A DNA stretch of 64,000 bases from Rhodohalobacter sulfatireducens (GCF_022012475.1 NZ_JAKLWS010000001.1:1-64000), one strand, 5' to 3'; shown: positions 1 to 10,267, counted from the stretch's first letter. The notes: generated by a model not told the origin, from the letters alone. Numbers and translations: made by a program.

Positions 1-291
1 AATAGCCACAAGTTCATCGCGCACTTTGCAGATCAGTTTTGCGAATGGAACAGTGTCATCCTCGTCGGTTTTAAACTGTGTATCTTCAAAACCCTCGATA
101 CTCCACAAGAACTCTTTATAGTTCTGAATTTGTTCGGGTGTACCGCCCAATGTCCCGTTAATTCCCTCTTGCCCGATATACACTCGTCCCTTTACACCAA
201 GATCTTTCATCTTTTGCTTGTGCTCATTGCAAAATGTTTCAGGATCTTCTATCGGCTCAAAATTGTAGTAAAGAATAACTTCGTATTTCAT
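1..291 (-). CDS. trhO: tRNA uridine 5-hydroxylase TrhO, N-terminal part (cut by window edge)
   Basis: The minus strand reads ATG at 289-291 and stays open to base 1, giving 97 codons. The product begins MKYEVILYYNFEPIEDP and contains GQEGINGTLGG, the conserved N-terminal block of the TrhO/YceA (UPF0176) family. Family knowledge: TrhO hydroxylates uridine 34 in some tRNAs, using an N-terminal domain and a C-terminal rhodanese domain; only the first domain is visible here. The rhodanese cysteine lies outside the window and cannot be checked. The gene diverges from the protease at 395, so the roughly 100 bases between them should hold both promoters. I am fairly sure of the family. Confidence 0.85.
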   Translation of the reverse strand, partial: MKYEVILYYNFEPIEDPETFCNEHKQKMKDLGVKGRVYIGQEGINGTLGGTPEQIQNYKEFLWSIEGFEDTQFKTDEDDTVPFAKLICKVRDELVAI

Positions 292-394
292 AAATAATTC
301 AGACAGTTGTAAATAGTATTCGTTAAACCCTTCGCGAATTCATAATTTACGATGATTTCAAACAAGTTTTAAACTCTCTCTCCGTTTGGAAACC

Positions 395-2218
395 ATGAGT
401 TATATTTTCAAACAGATCGGTTTCATTACACTCCTTTGTGTGATCTTGCTTACAGAGCTCTCCCCTCTGCTGCAAGCTCAAAGTCATCAACATGTCAATG
501 GATTGAATCATCCGGTCCTTTCTGCCATCAACCAGGAAGTTCAGTCGGGGAATATTTCAAGGGGTGAGGCAATACTGCAATCAATTTATGCGGGGTTTGC
601 ACCTGAACGGTTAAATGTAAAGTATCAAACTGAGAGTAGAGAGAACCCTCCAATCCGCTGCTTGACTCCCGTTTTGATGGAGTTTGAAAGATTACGAAAT
701 GATTTGAATCCTGCCATCGTAAAAGAAATTGAATTGATAACCTCCCCAGGATCTTCTTTTGATATGCTATCGCATATCTCACCATCCGGTAATTTTATTC
801 TTCATTACGAAGTTGAAGGTGAGGATTCAGTTCCTCTTGAAGATGCAGATAACTCCGGTATTCCCGACTACATTGAAAAAGCCGCATTTGCCGCCGATTC
901 ATCCTACCGGCACGAGGTTGAAAACATAGGTTTTATGGATTTTTTAAAATCCGATCCTTACGAGATCTATTTTTTAGATTTTGGATTTTATGGTACCACA
1001 CGATCATCAGGTTCAACAACCTCTATTAATATCCACAGCAATTTTGAAGGATTCCCCGAAAATACTCATCCGGAGGGAAATCAAATTGGAGCCTTGTATG
1101 CAACCATGGCTCATGAAATAAAACATGCCATCCAGTACGCAAATAACCGTTGGAAGGGTGAGTCAGGGAATACGGCCTGGTCTGAAATGGACGCTACCCT
1201 GATGGAGGAGATCGTATTTGATGACGTGAACGACTACTACAATTACATAATGCAGTATGATGATCAACAAAATGATTGGGATCATGGAAAAGCCAGGCCA
1301 TCATCTATTTTCGGAAACCCGGACAGTCCTATCCCAGGATCGTACAATCACGTAAGCTGGATGCTCTATTTTTTTGAAACCTTTGGTGCAACGTTCTGGG
1401 TAGATGTCTGGAATATCATCCGAACCGATTACCTGAATACGGATAAAAGCGAAAACCTGATTCCGTTTGTCGACGCCGTGAGCCAGGCATTGGAATTGTA
1501 TGAAACAAATTTCCCGCATGAGCACCTGATGAATCATATGTGGCATATGGTGGCCGGACCCAATTTTATGACACCCGGTTTTGGATTTGATGAGAGTGCA
1601 GAGTATCCAACAGCAAATTTCTCTAAAACACTCACACAGCCGCCGGACAGCGTTACAAATCGGTATTTACGCTCTCATGCCGCAGATTACCTGGAGGTCG
1701 TTCCATCAAACATTACACCCGGGCAGCCATCCATATTCTTGGAATCCGACATCAATGGTATCGGGATTGGAGTGGTTGGTTTTTTTAAAAACGGGGAGAT
1801 CGATATAGAGTTTATGGCGAATCCAAATTCCAGCTCACAATCGCTTCAAACCACATGGTCCTGGGATGATCTGATTGATATGCGAATTGCGGTTGTTAAT
1901 ACTCACAGAGAAAGCAGCGGTACATATCATCTAACTGTCAGCTCTACAATTCCGGAAGAAGATACGATTACTCAAAACTATCCAAATCCCTTTAACCCCG
2001 TCACCACCATCGAATTTGCTCTCACCGAACGAAAGGATGTGGTTGTTGAGGTGTATGATCGGATCGGCCGAAAAATTTCAACGCTGGTTGACGAGCAGCT
2101 CGGCCGGGGGTTTCATACCGTTCGGTTCGATGGAACCGGTTTGGCATCAGGAGTATATTTCTACAGGATTGTAACTAACCAAACTGCCGTAACTCGAAAA
2201 ATGGTATTGGTGAAATAG
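395..2218 (+). CDS. Secreted metalloprotease-like protein with C-terminal sorting domain
   Basis: A 607-residue exported protein. The start is placed at ATG 395; the frame is open from a TTG at 386, but ATG 395 gives a clean signal peptide (MSYIFKQIGFITLLC..., cleaved near QAQS). HEIKH at residues 240-244 is an HEXXH zinc motif, and the later WSEMDATLMEE stretch looks like the glutamate-containing third-ligand helix of gluzincin-like peptidases, resembling the myxobacterial MXAN_6640 type. Residues about 525-607 form a type IX-like sorting domain beginning NYPNPFNP and ending in GVYFYRI...KMVLVK. Inference: a cell-surface or secreted peptidase. The substrate is unknown. It stands alone, divergent from trhO and convergent with hemW. 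Confidence 0.75.
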   Translation: MSYIFKQIGFITLLCVILLTELSPLLQAQSHQHVNGLNHPVLSAINQEVQSGNISRGEAILQSIYAGFAPERLNVKYQTESRENPPIRCLTPVLMEFERLRNDLNPAIVKEIELITSPGSSFDMLSHISPSGNFILHYEVEGEDSVPLEDADNSGIPDYIEKAAFAADSSYRHEVENIGFMDFLKSDPYEIYFLDFGFYGTTRSSGSTTSINIHSNFEGFPENTHPEGNQIGALYATMAHEIKHAIQYANNRWKGESGNTAWSEMDATLMEEIVFDDVNDYYNYIMQYDDQQNDWDHGKARPSSIFGNPDSPIPGSYNHVSWMLYFFETFGATFWVDVWNIIRTDYLNTDKSENLIPFVDAVSQALELYETNFPHEHLMNHMWHMVAGPNFMTPGFGFDESAEYPTANFSKTLTQPPDSVTNRYLRSHAADYLEVVPSNITPGQPSIFLESDINGIGIGVVGFFKNGEIDIEFMANPNSSSQSLQTTWSWDDLIDMRIAVVNTHRESSGTYHLTVSSTIPEEDTITQNYPNPFNPVTTIEFALTERKDVVVEVYDRIGRKISTLVDEQLGRGFHTVRFDGTGLASGVYFYRIVTNQTAVTRKMVLVK

Positions 2219-2239
2219 CTCAGCTGAATATATTATCAA

Positions 2240-3373
2240 TCAAGAGAGTAATTCAACAATCAAGTGATCGGATATCTTTAAGCCATCCGAAGTCATTTTT
2301 AATGTACTGTTTTCTGTTACCATGAATCCCTTCTCAACCTGATCTTCAATCCATTGCCACTGTGAATCAGTGAAACTGTATCCATAACTCTGTTTAAGAT
2401 CTATTTCAGAAACTCCCCATTTTGTTCGAAGACCCAGCATTAATCGCTCTTCTGCGAGTGTATTTTTTGATAACGTTTCTTCTTCCTCTCGATAATCCTC
2501 CGGGGCTTCATTCAGATACTTTTTTAGATTGGCTTCATTCTGCCAGCGGTTTGCTCCCGATTCATCCCACCAAAAAGAGTGAGCAGACGGCCCGAACCCG
2601 ATATAATTTTCATGTTTCCAGTAATTACTGTTATGAACAGCCTCCTTACCGGGCTTGGAAAAATTGCTTACCTCGTATTGCTCTATTCCGGCTGCGGCTA
2701 GTTGAGTACGAACCACATCAAATTGCTCCGACACGCGGTCATCATCCGGCGGATCAATTCGTCCAAGTTCTACCTGTTTTCCAAGCCTGGTTTTGGGTTC
2801 TACAGTCAAAGAATAAGCGGAAATATGAGGTGGATCAAAACTGAGAAGTTTGTCAATATCTTGCTCCAGAGTTTCTACTGATTGGCCGGGGTTTCCGTAA
2901 ATAAGATCGGCTGTAAAGGTTGGAAAACCTGTTTTTTGTAAGGCTTCAAGTGCAGAAAAAGCTTCTTCCGGGTTATGTGCCCGGTGCATAAACTCCAGCA
3001 GTTTCTTATCAAATGACTGAACACCCATGCTTGCCCGGTTTACTCCTAAATCCTGGATCATAGATAGATAATCCCGGGTAACATCATCCGGGTTCAGCTC
3101 CATCGTAATTTCTTCAGCATCGATATCAAATACCGAGTGCAGTGCTCCAAAAATGCTCTCAAGCTGCTTGTTATTTAGAAGTGAGGGGGTTCCTCCACCC
3201 AGGTAGATTGTACGGACTATCTCCTTAGAAAATTTAGTATCACCGTATGAATTGATTTCAGATAAAAGAGCCTCTACAAAGGGTTGACGAAGTTTGTCTC
3301 GCGTAAGAAAATAGAAATCACAGTAACTGCATGCTTGTTTGCAGAATGGTATGTGGATATAGATTCCGGACAT
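2240..3373 (-). CDS. hemW: Radical SAM heme chaperone HemW
   Basis: A 377-aa protein. C11, C15 and C18 form the CxxxCxxC radical SAM cluster motif (FCKQACSYC), followed by the GGGTPS SAM-binding block near residue 60 and a HemW-type C-terminal domain. Family knowledge: HemW resembles coproporphyrinogen III dehydrogenase HemN but acts as a heme-binding chaperone. HemN has the cluster motif CxxxCxxCxC; the fourth cysteine is absent here (CDF follows), which favours HemW over HemN. The length is normal for the family. It ends 22 bases from the convergent protease gene and is about 100 bases downstream of the carbonic anhydrase gene on the same strand. Confidence 0.9.
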   Translation of the reverse strand: MSGIYIHIPFCKQACSYCDFYFLTRDKLRQPFVEALLSEINSYGDTKFSKEIVRTIYLGGGTPSLLNNKQLESIFGALHSVFDIDAEEITMELNPDDVTRDYLSMIQDLGVNRASMGVQSFDKKLLEFMHRAHNPEEAFSALEALQKTGFPTFTADLIYGNPGQSVETLEQDIDKLLSFDPPHISAYSLTVEPKTRLGKQVELGRIDPPDDDRVSEQFDVVRTQLAAAGIEQYEVSNFSKPGKEAVHNSNYWKHENYIGFGPSAHSFWWDESGANRWQNEANLKKYLNEAPEDYREEEETLSKNTLAEERLMLGLRTKWGVSEIDLKQSYGYSFTDSQWQWIEDQVEKGFMVTENSTLKMTSDGLKISDHLIVELLS

Positions 3374-3474
3374 TTTTCAGATTGATGATTCTTAAACCCT
3401 CGAAGTTTCTTTTCAGCATAAGTAATTATTCCAAATGAGATGAACTTTAAAAAACAAACCTTCCTGGGTTTCTC

Positions 3475-4023
3475 TCACTCTTTAGCTTTATAGAAAGGAT
3501 TTTCATCATATTTGTCTACCTGGAGATATGTGCGCTGGTATTTCACGTAATTTTCTGCATTCTGAGCGATATGCTGAATCTCTTCCTCGGTAAGTTCTCT
3601 CACTTTTTTTGCCGGCGTACCCATATATAAAAATCCGGATTCCAGTTTTTTCCCGGGCGGCACAAGGCTCCCGGCCGCTATCATAACATCCGGTTCTATC
3701 ACCACATCATCCAAAATTGTTGCCTGGATACCCACTAAAACTCTGTCGTGGATGGTACACCCGTGAATTGTGGCATTATGGCCGATAGTAACCTGGTTTC
3801 CCAACTTGGTTGGATTGGTTTGGTTGGTTACGTGGATACAACTGTTATCCTGGATATTGCTTTTTTCACCAATCTCGATCCAATTTACATCTCCCCTGAT
3901 CGTCACATTAAACCAAACGGAACTCTCACTGCCAATGGTCACATCCCCGATGATATCTGCACTGGGTGCCACAAACACACTATCATCAAACTGTGGAGAT
4001 TTATTTAAAAATTCGTAGATCAT
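3475..4023 (-). CDS. Gamma-class carbonic anhydrase family protein
   Basis: A 182-aa left-handed beta-helix protein with hexapeptide repeats throughout (IIGDVTIGSESSVW, GNQVTIGHNATIHGC). The three metal-ligand histidines of gamma carbonic anhydrases are visible at H64, H82 and H87. The closest known groups are the YrdA/PaaY/CaiE-like proteins; many bind zinc, but carbonic anhydrase activity is not proven for all. It is presumably cytoplasmic, as there is no signal peptide. The start is at ATG 4021-4023. It may be cotranscribed with hemW downstream, but the 101-base gap leaves that open. Confidence 0.85.
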   Translation of the reverse strand: MIYEFLNKSPQFDDSVFVAPSADIIGDVTIGSESSVWFNVTIRGDVNWIEIGEKSNIQDNSCIHVTNQTNPTKLGNQVTIGHNATIHGCTIHDRVLVGIQATILDDVVIEPDVMIAAGSLVPPGKKLESGFLYMGTPAKKVRELTEEEIQHIAQNAENYVKYQRTYLQVDKYDENPFYKAKE

Positions 4024-4028
4024 ACAAG

Positions 4029-4050
4029 TACGCCGGACAGCTTGTCCGGC
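4029..4050. repeat. Short GC-rich palindrome (CGGACAGCTTGTCCG type)
   Basis: GCCGGACA and TGTCCGGC arms surround a 3-base loop just upstream of the carbonic anhydrase start. On the plus strand it is followed by TTTT, but no plus-strand gene precedes it, so a terminator role is unlikely. A related palindrome lies 60 bases further on (4107-4134). Confidence 0.55.
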
Positions 4051-4106
4051 TTTTCAAAAATTTAATGTGCTTAAGTGCCGTGACAGAACTATAAAATGTA
4101 AAGTTG

Positions 4107-4134
4107 ATTGGTGAACGAGCAAGCTGCCCGTTCA
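4107..4134. repeat. Short palindrome downstream of the DsbA-like gene
   Basis: TGAACGAGCA and TGCCCGTTCA arms around AGC form a near-perfect stem. It follows the stop of the minus-strand DsbA-like gene but lacks a T tract, so it is called a palindromic repeat rather than a terminator. It could still block 3' exonucleases. Confidence 0.5.
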
Positions 4135-4142
4135 ACTTGATA

Positions 4143-4760
4143 TTATTCAGAGCGGTACATATAAAGTTCAACAATCGCTTTAAACTGCTCGTAACTTTGG
4201 GGATTCTGTCGAAGTTTCTGGCCGTTCATAAAATAAGTTGGCGTTGAATTTACTGTTCGTCTCAATCCCTCTTGAAGCTGACTGTTCACTCTTTGCCGGA
4301 TCTGTTCAGACTCAATATCGTTTTCAAATTGATCCATATTCAACCCGATCTGCTCAGCAAAATCAAAAAAATACTCCCGGGCTCCACCTTGAGACCACTC
4401 TTCCTGGTACTCAAATACCAAGTCGTGCATCTGTTCAAATTTACCCTGTTCGCGTGCTGCCTCTGTCGCTCTCGCAGCAAGGTCAGCAAATTGATGTCCT
4501 CTCAATGGAAAATGGCGGTACTCAATCTCAATCATATCACCATACTCAGCTTTCAGCTGTTCTTCCAGGGGAATATAAACCTTACAGGCCGGGCACTGGT
4601 AATCACTGTATTTTAAAATTCTAACTTCCTGTGCTTGGCGCGGAGCATTTTCCTGCGTTTGAGTGGATGAATTTCCAAAAACACCTCCATAATACAAGGC
4701 TGTAATGGCAACCCCGATAAAGGCAATAAATGCAACTGACTGTATTACTTTCTTATTCAT
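4143..4760 (-). CDS. Membrane-anchored DsbA/BdbD-type thioredoxin-fold protein
   Basis: A 205-aa protein with an N-terminal uncleaved-looking membrane segment (residues about 7-25), then a thioredoxin fold with the catalytic pair C56-P-A-C59 and a TP cis-proline near residue 184 (NSTPTYF). The helical insertion between them matches the Thioredoxin_4/DsbA-like family. Family knowledge: these proteins oxidise or isomerise disulfides in exported proteins. No DsbB or VKOR partner is next to it. It sits 75 bases downstream of sufE on the same strand. Confidence 0.85.
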   Translation of the reverse strand: MNKKVIQSVAFIAFIGVAITALYYGGVFGNSSTQTQENAPRQAQEVRILKYSDYQCPACKVYIPLEEQLKAEYGDMIEIEYRHFPLRGHQFADLAARATEAAREQGKFEQMHDLVFEYQEEWSQGGAREYFFDFAEQIGLNMDQFENDIESEQIRQRVNSQLQEGLRRTVNSTPTYFMNGQKLRQNPQSYEQFKAIVELYMYRSE

Positions 4761-4835
4761 AATAGATAACTTCTAATTTTATTTATTCAGGCCCTCCGGT
4801 AGAGGCAGCTAAAGTTTACTGAAAATTGTAGTGAA

Positions 4836-5270
4836 TTACTGTACGGATTGTCCCATTTTACTTTTGTAGGCCATCGCATAAATCTTCATCTGCTTCACCA
4901 TAGACGCCAGTCCATTCGATCGTGTGGGTGAAAGGTGCTGCTGCATCCCGATCTCTTCGATAAATTCCGGATCGGTTTGAAGTATTGTTTCCGGATTTTC
5001 GCCCGAATAGAAATTCACAAGCATAGCCACCAATCCTTTCGTGATGGCAGCATCACTATCAGCCTTAAAAATTATTTTATCATCATCTTGCTCGGTAACC
5101 AGCCATACCTGCGATTGACATCCGCGAACCAGGTTTTCCTCCACTTTAAGTTCTTCATCAAGCGGTTCCAGTTTCTGCCCCAGTTTTATGATGTACTTAT
5201 ATCGCTCGGGCCAATCGCCCAGCAATTCAAATTGTCGTGCAATTCGATCCTGTTTTTCTTCAATAGTCAT
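4836..5270 (-). CDS. sufE: SufE family cysteine desulfuration protein
   Basis: A 144-aa cytoplasmic protein of normal SufE length. The active-site cysteine is C51 in the conserved block VRGCQSQVW, which accepts persulfide sulfur from SufS. Family knowledge: SufE passes sulfur to the SufBCD scaffold in iron-sulfur cluster assembly. No other suf gene is in the window, so this copy is detached from any suf operon. The start is at ATG 5270 and the upstream PAS gene ends 53 bases away on the same strand. Confidence 0.92.
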   Translation of the reverse strand: MTIEEKQDRIARQFELLGDWPERYKYIIKLGQKLEPLDEELKVEENLVRGCQSQVWLVTEQDDDKIIFKADSDAAITKGLVAMLVNFYSGENPETILQTDPEFIEEIGMQQHLSPTRSNGLASMVKQMKIYAMAYKSKMGQSVQ

Positions 5271-5322
5271 ATTTCTAAGGTAAGAATTCTATGAACGGGT
5301 GTCGAATTGTTAACGTAAAAGA

Positions 5323-6588
5323 TTAGGTTTTAGTAGATTCTTTGGCAGATGAAATCTCAGTAGAAGTTGACCCCTTAATTCCTACAACAGATGCATTTTC
5401 GGCATCCCAGACCGGTTTAGCGTAATCAATTACTTCTGAATAACTGCCATCTTTCATAACGATTCGGAATTGCTCCGTACTCGGTTTGCCTTCCTGCACA
5501 TTTCTAAGATGGTTTTCAACTTTTTGGAAATCATCTTTATGTACTAAATTTTTCAGAAGCATACCCTCTGCTTCATCTGTGGATATTCCTGTAATATTCG
5601 GAAAGGTTTCTGAAACATATTCAAAAACAAAATTCTGATCATCGTTTTGAACCAGCTTGTAGCGAAATTCACGCATGGTGTCAAACAAATTTCGATACGA
5701 TTCATTTCGCTTGTTTAGCATCGCCATAATTCGTTTTTGGAGAGACTTATTTTCGAAAGAAGCGCGAACAACTTTTTGATCATCTATCTCCAGCAAGCGT
5801 GTTTTCATTTTAACTTCTATGAAATTTCCTTTACTATTTTTGATTTTCAGCTCATAAGATGAACCATCAAAATCACTGGGCTTAAATTTATCAAACCGGT
5901 GCTTGAAATTTTCAATCTGTTCATCAGTCAATAGTTCCCAGATTTTAAACTTCTTCAACTCCTCATCATCAAATCCAATGAGATCTCTGAATGCTTTGTT
6001 TGATGTGATGATATTGCCTTGCTCGTCGATATCAACCAATGTTTTTTTAGATTCCTCGGCAAGACTATCGAATTCAATCTTGGAATCCACAACTTTCTTT
6101 TCAGACCGTTTTCTTTCGGTGATATCGTGTTGGTAAGAAACCCAATGAGTAATCTCACCATCCTCGTTTGTAAGCGGGTGAATATCCCACTGATTTATAA
6201 ATTCACTGCCATCTTTTCGATAATTCACAGTATGACCAAAAAAGGCCTGCCCCTCTTTGAGTCGTTTCTTCAGAGTATCCAACACTTTCCGATCTGTTTT
6301 GGGACCTTGAAGGATTCGCGGTGTATTTCCAATTGCTTCCTCTTTTGAATAACCGGTCATCCGGGTAAATCCATCATTTACGTAGACTATTTTTGGGCCC
6401 GGTTTTTCCAGGTCAAGTGTCGTAATTACAATTGAGTCATAATCACTTCGAATAGCACTCTCTAATAAATTTAATTGTTTTTTGGCTTCCTCTCTTTCGT
6501 CAACGATATCCTGAACAAATTCAATTAGCTTTCTGTAGGATTCTTCGTCTTTGCTACATGATTTTAAAAATTCTTGAATATTTGCCAT
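5323..6588 (-). CDS. PAS-only signalling protein with three PAS domains
   Basis: A 421-aa soluble protein with a short helical N-terminus, then PAS/PAC units at about residues 40-160, 170-290 and 300-410. The first unit is LOV-like: it has GNTPRILQG and YRKDGSEF, but where photoactive LOV domains have cysteine in GRNCRFLQ this protein has proline, so flavin-cysteine photochemistry is not expected. No kinase, GGDEF, EAL or HTH output domain is present. Inference: a sensory or scaffold protein that works through protein contacts. No partner gene is adjacent; sufE lies downstream and an acyl-CoA dehydrogenase upstream. Confidence 0.8.
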   Translation of the reverse strand: MANIQEFLKSCSKDEESYRKLIEFVQDIVDEREEAKKQLNLLESAIRSDYDSIVITTLDLEKPGPKIVYVNDGFTRMTGYSKEEAIGNTPRILQGPKTDRKVLDTLKKRLKEGQAFFGHTVNYRKDGSEFINQWDIHPLTNEDGEITHWVSYQHDITERKRSEKKVVDSKIEFDSLAEESKKTLVDIDEQGNIITSNKAFRDLIGFDDEELKKFKIWELLTDEQIENFKHRFDKFKPSDFDGSSYELKIKNSKGNFIEVKMKTRLLEIDDQKVVRASFENKSLQKRIMAMLNKRNESYRNLFDTMREFRYKLVQNDDQNFVFEYVSETFPNITGISTDEAEGMLLKNLVHKDDFQKVENHLRNVQEGKPSTEQFRIVMKDGSYSEVIDYAKPVWDAENASVVGIKGSTSTEISSAKESTKT

Positions 6589-6842
6589 AATTTTCGCGTG
6601 ATTGTGTTACTAAAAAACTCCGATTTATTGTCTGAGAGGCTGGTTTCCCAATATTTCGCCCATATTATACTTTATAAACATGTTTGAAACACACTTTCGT
6701 TTAGAAATCATTCCGAAAAAATCCAATTTAGTTGAAAAAGTTAAACAATGCTTCTGTAATCATCGAATGTTTGAACTATTTGAAAGTTGATTATTAGCCC
6801 TTATTACTCACACAATGATTGAAAAACTGTTGATTTATTTCT

Positions 6843-8015
6843 TCATTCCTTTAAAATAATCTTGGCAATAGTTTGTAGTTGCATGTTCGAAGTACCTTCG
6901 TAAATCTTCCCAATTTTAGAATCACGGTAGAACTTTTCCACAGGGTACTCTTTTACATAACCGTAGCCCCCAAACAGATCCACCGCCATTGAGCTTACTT
7001 TTTCTGCTACTTCCGAACTGTAATATTTAGCCATGGCTGCTTCTTTCAGGAACGACTGCCCCGCTTCTTTCTTTCGGGCAGCATTGTATACCAACAGGCG
7101 TGCCATCTCCAGTTCGGTTGCCATTTTTGCCAATTGAAATTGGACACCCTGGAACTCAGAGATAGATTTTCCAAACTGCTTACGTTCTTTTGTATATCGA
7201 ATGGCTTCATCGTATGCGCCCTGTGCAATGCCAATCATCTGGGCTCCTATACCAATTCTTCCCTCATTCAGAGTCTCTATGGCTACTTTATAACCCTTTC
7301 CAACTTCTCCAAGAATATTTTCCTTTGGAACCTTCACATCTTCAAATGTCAATTCACAGGTAGAACTAGCCCGTATTCCCAACTTGTTCTCTTTTTTTGA
7401 GATAGAAAAACCATCCATTCCCCGCTCCACTATAAAACAGGTGATTCCTTTATATCCTTTATCAGGATCGATATTTGCAAACACAAGGAAAATATCCGCT
7501 TCAGCTGCATTAGTAATCCAAAGTTTAGTGCCATTCAAAATGTATGAATCGCCGTCTTCCTTAGCTGAGCACTTCAGAGCAAAAGCATCACTTCCCGAAC
7601 CGGCTTCAGACAAACAGTAGGCACCTACTTTTTCAGTTGCTAACGGAGGCAAAAATCTTTCTTTAACTTCATCAGATCCCCACCTTAGAAAAGCGTTGTT
7701 AACGAGGGTATTTTGCACATCCATAAAAACACCTACAGATGCATCCACTCGCGAAATCTGTTCGATAGCCACAATACCCATAAAAAATGTTCCCCCTCCG
7801 CCATCATATTTCTCGGGGATTTCGATCCCCATGAAACCCATATCAAAAAACAGTTGGATCAATTCCGGATCGAGTTTTGCGTTCTCCTCCATCTCCCGGA
7901 CTTTGGGCTGAATGACCGTATCAGCAAATTCTGCCGCGGCATCTTTCAGCATCTGTTCATCTTCCGTTAAATGGGTCAGTGGATGCGTTTTTTCTTTTGA
8001 CTCTGCCATATCCAT
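6843..8015 (-). CDS. Acyl-CoA dehydrogenase (short or branched chain type)
   Basis: A 390-aa FAD enzyme of typical length. The N-terminal helical domain, the beta domain with CLSEAGSGSDAFAL, and the C-terminal helical domain are all recognisable. The catalytic base is probably E373 in YEGTSNMQ, the position used by short-chain dehydrogenases. Family knowledge: the enzyme makes trans-2-enoyl-CoA and passes electrons to ETF. It diverges from mutA across a 263-base gap. A link to propionate or branched-chain amino acid breakdown is plausible given the methylmalonyl-CoA genes, but chain length cannot be told from sequence reading alone. An alternative start is ATG at 8009. Confidence 0.88.
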   Translation of the reverse strand: MDMAESKEKTHPLTHLTEDEQMLKDAAAEFADTVIQPKVREMEENAKLDPELIQLFFDMGFMGIEIPEKYDGGGGTFFMGIVAIEQISRVDASVGVFMDVQNTLVNNAFLRWGSDEVKERFLPPLATEKVGAYCLSEAGSGSDAFALKCSAKEDGDSYILNGTKLWITNAAEADIFLVFANIDPDKGYKGITCFIVERGMDGFSISKKENKLGIRASSTCELTFEDVKVPKENILGEVGKGYKVAIETLNEGRIGIGAQMIGIAQGAYDEAIRYTKERKQFGKSISEFQGVQFQLAKMATELEMARLLVYNAARKKEAGQSFLKEAAMAKYYSSEVAEKVSSMAVDLFGGYGYVKEYPVEKFYRDSKIGKIYEGTSNMQLQTIAKIILKE

Positions 8016-8278
8016 TTGATTTTGATTTGTTGGCTATCTCATATATTCAATTTTTGTATTTACTCTTGCAACAGCCATATCCTCTTGTTGATTTCCGTAA
8101 ATGCTAAGCCGTTCAGCATTGTTTCAAAATGTGATGGATGCTGATTTTAGCAACCAAAATTTTGTTTGAATATATGTAATTCAGATCGGTTTATCGCACG
8201 TAAATCAAGTAATTTTTTAGCGAAAAACAACGGGTCTGATTATCTTAAATAAAAGGTTCATAAAACTAAAGAGTGACC

Positions 8279-10267
8279 ATGACAACCAATAAGAATGGAC
8301 AGAAAAAAAGGTTGTGGGATTTTGAGCCGGTATCTAAAATCAAGTGGGAAGAAAAAATAAACCAAGATCTGAAGGGGGCTGATTATAAAAGCAAGCTCTT
8401 TTGGAATTCTCATGAAGGTTTTACTGCCGCGCCTTTCTACACCCAAGAAGACCTGCAAAACCTTGAGCATAATGCAAAAAAAACGATAATTGATAGAACC
8501 GGGTGGACATGCTGCGAACCTATCTATGAGACAGCGCCGGGTGATGCAAATGAGGCTATGAAAACAGCCATTGAGAAAGATTCCGCATCTTTTCAAATCC
8601 GGTCAAAATCTTCCTGGAAATCGGGCATGCTTGGCGGGGATATGTACGGAACACAAATCCAGAAACAAGCTGATTTAGACCGGCTGATGGACGGTATTGA
8701 TACTGAATCCGTGGAGTTTACTTTCGACTCCGGAATGACCACACCCGCACTTGTGGCGATGATGAATAATCATCCGGAAAAGTTCAACAATCCAAAATTT
8801 GTTTTTGATCCCTTTACCTACATAGCAGAACGGGGACGACTGCCGTTCGATGAAAAAAAATTAAAAGAGATCGTTAATCAGCTTGTTGATCAAAAAAACT
8901 ATAAAACGCTGTGTGCCGATGGGTTATTTTATCATCGAACGGGCGCAACTATTGTTCAGGAGTTGGCACTGGCCCTCGCTACAGCGAGTGAGTACCTGTC
9001 TTTAATTGATGAAGAAAAAAAGGAAAGCGCTGCAGATGAAATTTTTGTACGGCTTGCTGCCGGACCACTCTATTTCCCGGAAATAGCCAAATTACGTGTG
9101 ATACGACTTCTTTGGGATCAACTGATGGAGGCATACGGTTTCGAAAACCCGCCGAAGTTGACCGTTATCGCGGAGACCTCAAAAACCAACAAAACCATTA
9201 CCGATCCCCACAACAACCTGATACGAACCATCACCGAATCGATGTCGGCCGTTTTGGGTGGAGTGAATCAACTGATGGTTCATCCTTATAACACATTAGA
9301 ATCAACGCCCGGAAACTTCTCAAGACGGATTGCCCGAAATATTCAGTACATCCTTCGGGATGAATCTCATTTTGATAAAGTAGCCGATCCATCTGCCGGT
9401 TCCTATTACATCGAAAACCTCACCTCAACCATCGCCAAAGAGGCCTGGGAGTATTTTCAAACGATTGAAAATGAAGGCGGAGTTCTGCAATCACTCAAAA
9501 ACGGATCGATCCAGGAAGTTATTAATCGCTCCAAAGCAGAAAGAGAAAAAGCTGTAAACCAAGGTAAAAAAGTGTTGGTTGGCACGAACTATTATGCAAA
9601 CGCTGAGGAAGAGCTTCCCGATACAATCGATGCAGAATCATTTGCAGATTCACTCGAACTAACTGATTTCGAGCATGATGATTCATCCGAAGATCTGATC
9701 CAATCACTCCAAAATGCTTTTAAAAATGAAGCAACGGTTGGCGACGTGATAGAGGCCATGCTGAAACCTGAAAAGGTGCTCTACCAGGTTGTAGAGGAAA
9801 CGAGATTAGGATCTGTCTTTGATGAGATTCGCCTTCGAACAAAATCTCTTTCTGAAGAAACAGAAATTGAACCGGTTGTTCACCTTGTACCGGTTGGGGA
9901 TGTAAAATGGCGAAACGCCCGGGCTACATTCTCACACAACACCCTGGGATGCGGAGGGTTTAAAATTGATCATCCGACCGGATATGATTCAATCGATGAA
10001 GCTGCAGAAAAAATTGAGTTCGGCGAAGCTGATCTATTCGTTCTATGCAGTTCAGACAAAGAGTACGAAGAGTTTGTTGAACCTTTCTGTGATGCTTTTT
10101 CTGATAAAGGAATCTGCATCCTTGCGGGCCATCCTGGAGATAATGAAGAGAGTTATCGAGCAGCGGGAATGGATCTGTTCATACACAAAGGCATGGACAT
10201 CCCTGCTTTGCTGCTCAATATTCAAAATGACTTGTTTAAAATAGAGAAAGACCATGAAACGACCTGA
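8279..10267 (+). CDS. mutA: Methylmalonyl-CoA mutase small (beta) subunit
   Basis: A 662-aa protein homologous to the large subunit but lacking the B12-binding DxHxxG: the matching C-terminal region reads [15 protein letters not shown]. This is the normal state of the non-catalytic subunit. Substrate-domain hallmarks such as [10 protein letters not shown] are present. The start is taken at ATG 8279; a GTG at 8273 is an in-frame alternative. The last 14 bases overlap mutB, which implies translational coupling. Role: together with MutB it interconverts succinyl-CoA and methylmalonyl-CoA. Confidence 0.92.
   Translation: MTTNKNGQKKRLWDFEPVSKIKWEEKINQDLKGADYKSKLFWNSHEGFTAAPFYTQEDLQNLEHNAKKTIIDRTGWTCCEPIYETAPGDANEAMKTAIEKDSASFQIRSKSSWKSGMLGGDMYGTQIQKQADLDRLMDGIDTESVEFTFDSGMTTPALVAMMNNHPEKFNNPKFVFDPFTYIAERGRLPFDEKKLKEIVNQLVDQKNYKTLCADGLFYHRTGATIVQELALALATASEYLSLIDEEKKESAADEIFVRLAAGPLYFPEIAKLRVIRLLWDQLMEAYGFENPPKLTVIAETSKTNKTITDPHNNLIRTITESMSAVLGGVNQLMVHPYNTLESTPGNFSRRIARNIQYILRDESHFDKVADPSAGSYYIENLTSTIAKEAWEYFQTIENEGGVLQSLKNGSIQEVINRSKAEREKAVNQGKKVLVGTNYYANAEEELPDTIDAESFADSLELTDFEHDDSSEDLIQSLQNAFKNEATVGDVIEAMLKPEKVLYQVVEETRLGSVFDEIRLRTKSLSEETEIEPVVHLVPVGDVKWRNARATFSHNTLGCGGFKIDHPTGYDSIDEAAEKIEFGEADLFVLCSSDKEYEEFVEPFCDAFSDKGICILAGHPGDNEESYRAAGMDLFIHKGMDIPALLLNIQNDLFKIEKDHETT

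Noticed and set aside
4029-4134. The two palindromes as terminators
   Set aside because: The first has no upstream plus-strand gene, and the second lacks a T tract on the strand of its upstream gene.
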